Part shown: positions 63,118 through 64,000 of the stretch, piece by piece
How the letters are laid out: every line of letters starts with the position of its first letter
Numbering within the stretch: the stretch's first letter is position 1
From: Ptiloglossa arizonensis
Taxonomy: Eukaryota; Arthropoda; Insecta; Hymenoptera; Colletidae
Direction: 5' to 3'
NCBI RefSeq assembly: GCF_051014685.1
Contig: NW_027479402.1
Location: 62,001 to 126,000, forward strand
DNA: 64,000 nucleotides
The notes under the pieces: generated by a model
What the model was told of the DNA's origin: nothing
What the model saw: only the letters and a program-made list of their open reading frames with translations
Database searches by the model: none
Program-made: the position numbers and the translations under genes

Positions 63118-64000
63118 TAGGGGAAAAGTACGCATACCGTTGTAATCGGGCGAGTTTCTACTTTCAGATGCAACAGAAATTTTGCGGACTGGTCAATCCG
63201 TTCGCGAGATATGGCAGTTGGGAGGTAAGAAACGCTTGATAAACTCAAAATTTTCGCAGTTCTGATGCTCGACAAGCATAACTAGAACGGTCTAGGGGAA
63301 AAGTACGCATACCGTTGTAATCGGGCGAGTTTCTACTTTCAGATGCAACAGAAATTTTGCGGATTGTTCAATCCGTTCGCGAGATATGGCAGTTTGTAGG
63401 TAAGAAACGCTCGAGAAACTCAACATTTTCGCAGTTCTGATGCTCGAAACGAATAACTAGAACGGCCTAGGGGAAAAGTACGCATACGGTTGTAATCGGG
63501 CGAGTTTCTACTTTCAGATGCAACAGAAATTTTGCGGATTGGTCAATCCGTTCGCGAGATATGGCAGTTTGGAAGTAAGAAACGCTTGAGAAACTCAAAA
63601 TTTTCGCAGTTCTGATGCTCGAAACGAATAACTAGAACGGCCTAGGGGAAAAGTACGCATACCGTTGTAATCGGGCGAGTTGCTACTTTCAGATGCATCA
63701 GAAATTTTGCGGATTGGTCAATCCGTTCGTGAGATATGGCAGTTTGGAAGTAAGAAACGCTTGAGAAACTCAAAATTTTCGCAGTTCTGATGCCCGAAAC
63801 GAATAACTAGGAGGGCCTAGGGGAAAAGTACGCACACCGTTGTAATCGTGCGAGCTTCTACTTTCAGATGCAACAGAAATTTTGCGGATTGGTCAATCCA
63901 TTCGCGAGATATGGCAGTTTGGAGGTAAGAAACGCTTGAGAAACTCAAAATTTTCGCAGTTCTGATGCTCGAAACGAATAACTAGAACGGCCTAGGGGAA
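63118..64000 (+). repeat. 6-monomer tandem duplication, unit 2, cut by the window end
   Basis: It repeats 62068-62950. Private changes are CAGTTGGGAGG near 63220 and TAGGAGGGCC near 63809. The final monomer is incomplete at base 64000. Confidence 0.85.

Larger units (their letters stand above)
1..64000 (+). repeat. 175-bp satellite DNA array, about 365.7 monomers
   Basis: The segment beginning GAAATTTTGC recurs every 175 bp from base 1 to the end, where the last monomer is cut after 125 bp. All copies have the same orientation and I found no inversion and no interrupting sequence. Monomers differ mainly by linked substitutions that define recurring types, and these types are arranged in higher-order repeats. 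A monomer of 170-180 bp organised in HORs is typical of centromeric or pericentromeric satellites in animals and plants; this assignment is inference, because no kinetochore evidence is present in the DNA. The array extends past both window edges. I do not recognise the family. Confidence 0.99.

Noticed and set aside
1..64000. CRISPR array
   Set aside because: The full 175-bp unit repeats with no short direct repeat separating unique spacers, and the unit is far too long.
1..64000. Transposon, retroelement or insertion sequence inside the array
   Set aside because: The 175-bp phase is unbroken apart from four 1-bp changes, so there is no room for an insertion, and I see no terminal repeats or target duplications.
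1..64000. Bacterial or phage origin of the sequence
   Set aside because: No coding density, ribosome sites or operons. Megabase-style satellite organisation with HORs is a eukaryotic feature.

Overview
The whole 64-kb window is one uninterrupted tandem array of a 175-bp satellite monomer, about 365.7 copies, all head-to-tail on the same strand. It runs off both ends of the window. I see no gene, transposon, rRNA, tRNA or unique sequence. A nucleosome-sized monomer, multi-kilobase higher-order repeats (HORs) and strict monomer length point to a eukaryotic centromeric, pericentromeric or similar heterochromatic block. I do not recognise the family and cannot name the species. The consensus monomer is about 44% GC. 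By my hand count it holds 13 CpG where about 8 are expected, so it is not a strongly CpG-depleted sequence.

Layout. (1) 1-1351: diverse monomers, with a diverged relative near 35.9-36.3 kb. (2) 1352-22095: the most homogenised zone. A 45-monomer block (7,875 bp) at 1352-9226 recurs at 9227-19726. The second copy is enlarged by an internal 15-monomer (2,625-bp) tandem duplication, and both copies contain a 12-monomer (2,100-bp) HOR. (3) 22096-24060: a mosaic of pieces from the preceding zone. (4) 24061-35050: a second group of monomer types with 2-, 3- and 20-monomer periodicities. (5) 35051-38900: a more diverse mosaic holding the only two insertions I found. (6) 38901-46530: rearranged copies of the 24-35 kb material. 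(7) 46531-53520: nested 6- and 13-monomer tandem duplications. (8) 53521-64000: 3-, 6- and 18-monomer duplications.

Between-copy variation is almost wholly substitution. I found four 1-bp length changes, and two of them are copies of one deletion. The larger duplications look nearly identical, so they are recent or recently homogenised (or assembly artefacts, which long reads would exclude).

Each monomer carries two short inverted repeats, an AAAATTTT palindrome, a CENP-B-box-like stretch, and a well-formed pair of splice-site-like motifs that would delimit a 57-nt open exon. Whether any of these is used cannot be decided from sequence alone. The short open frames in the array are by-products of the repeat and are not annotated as genes.
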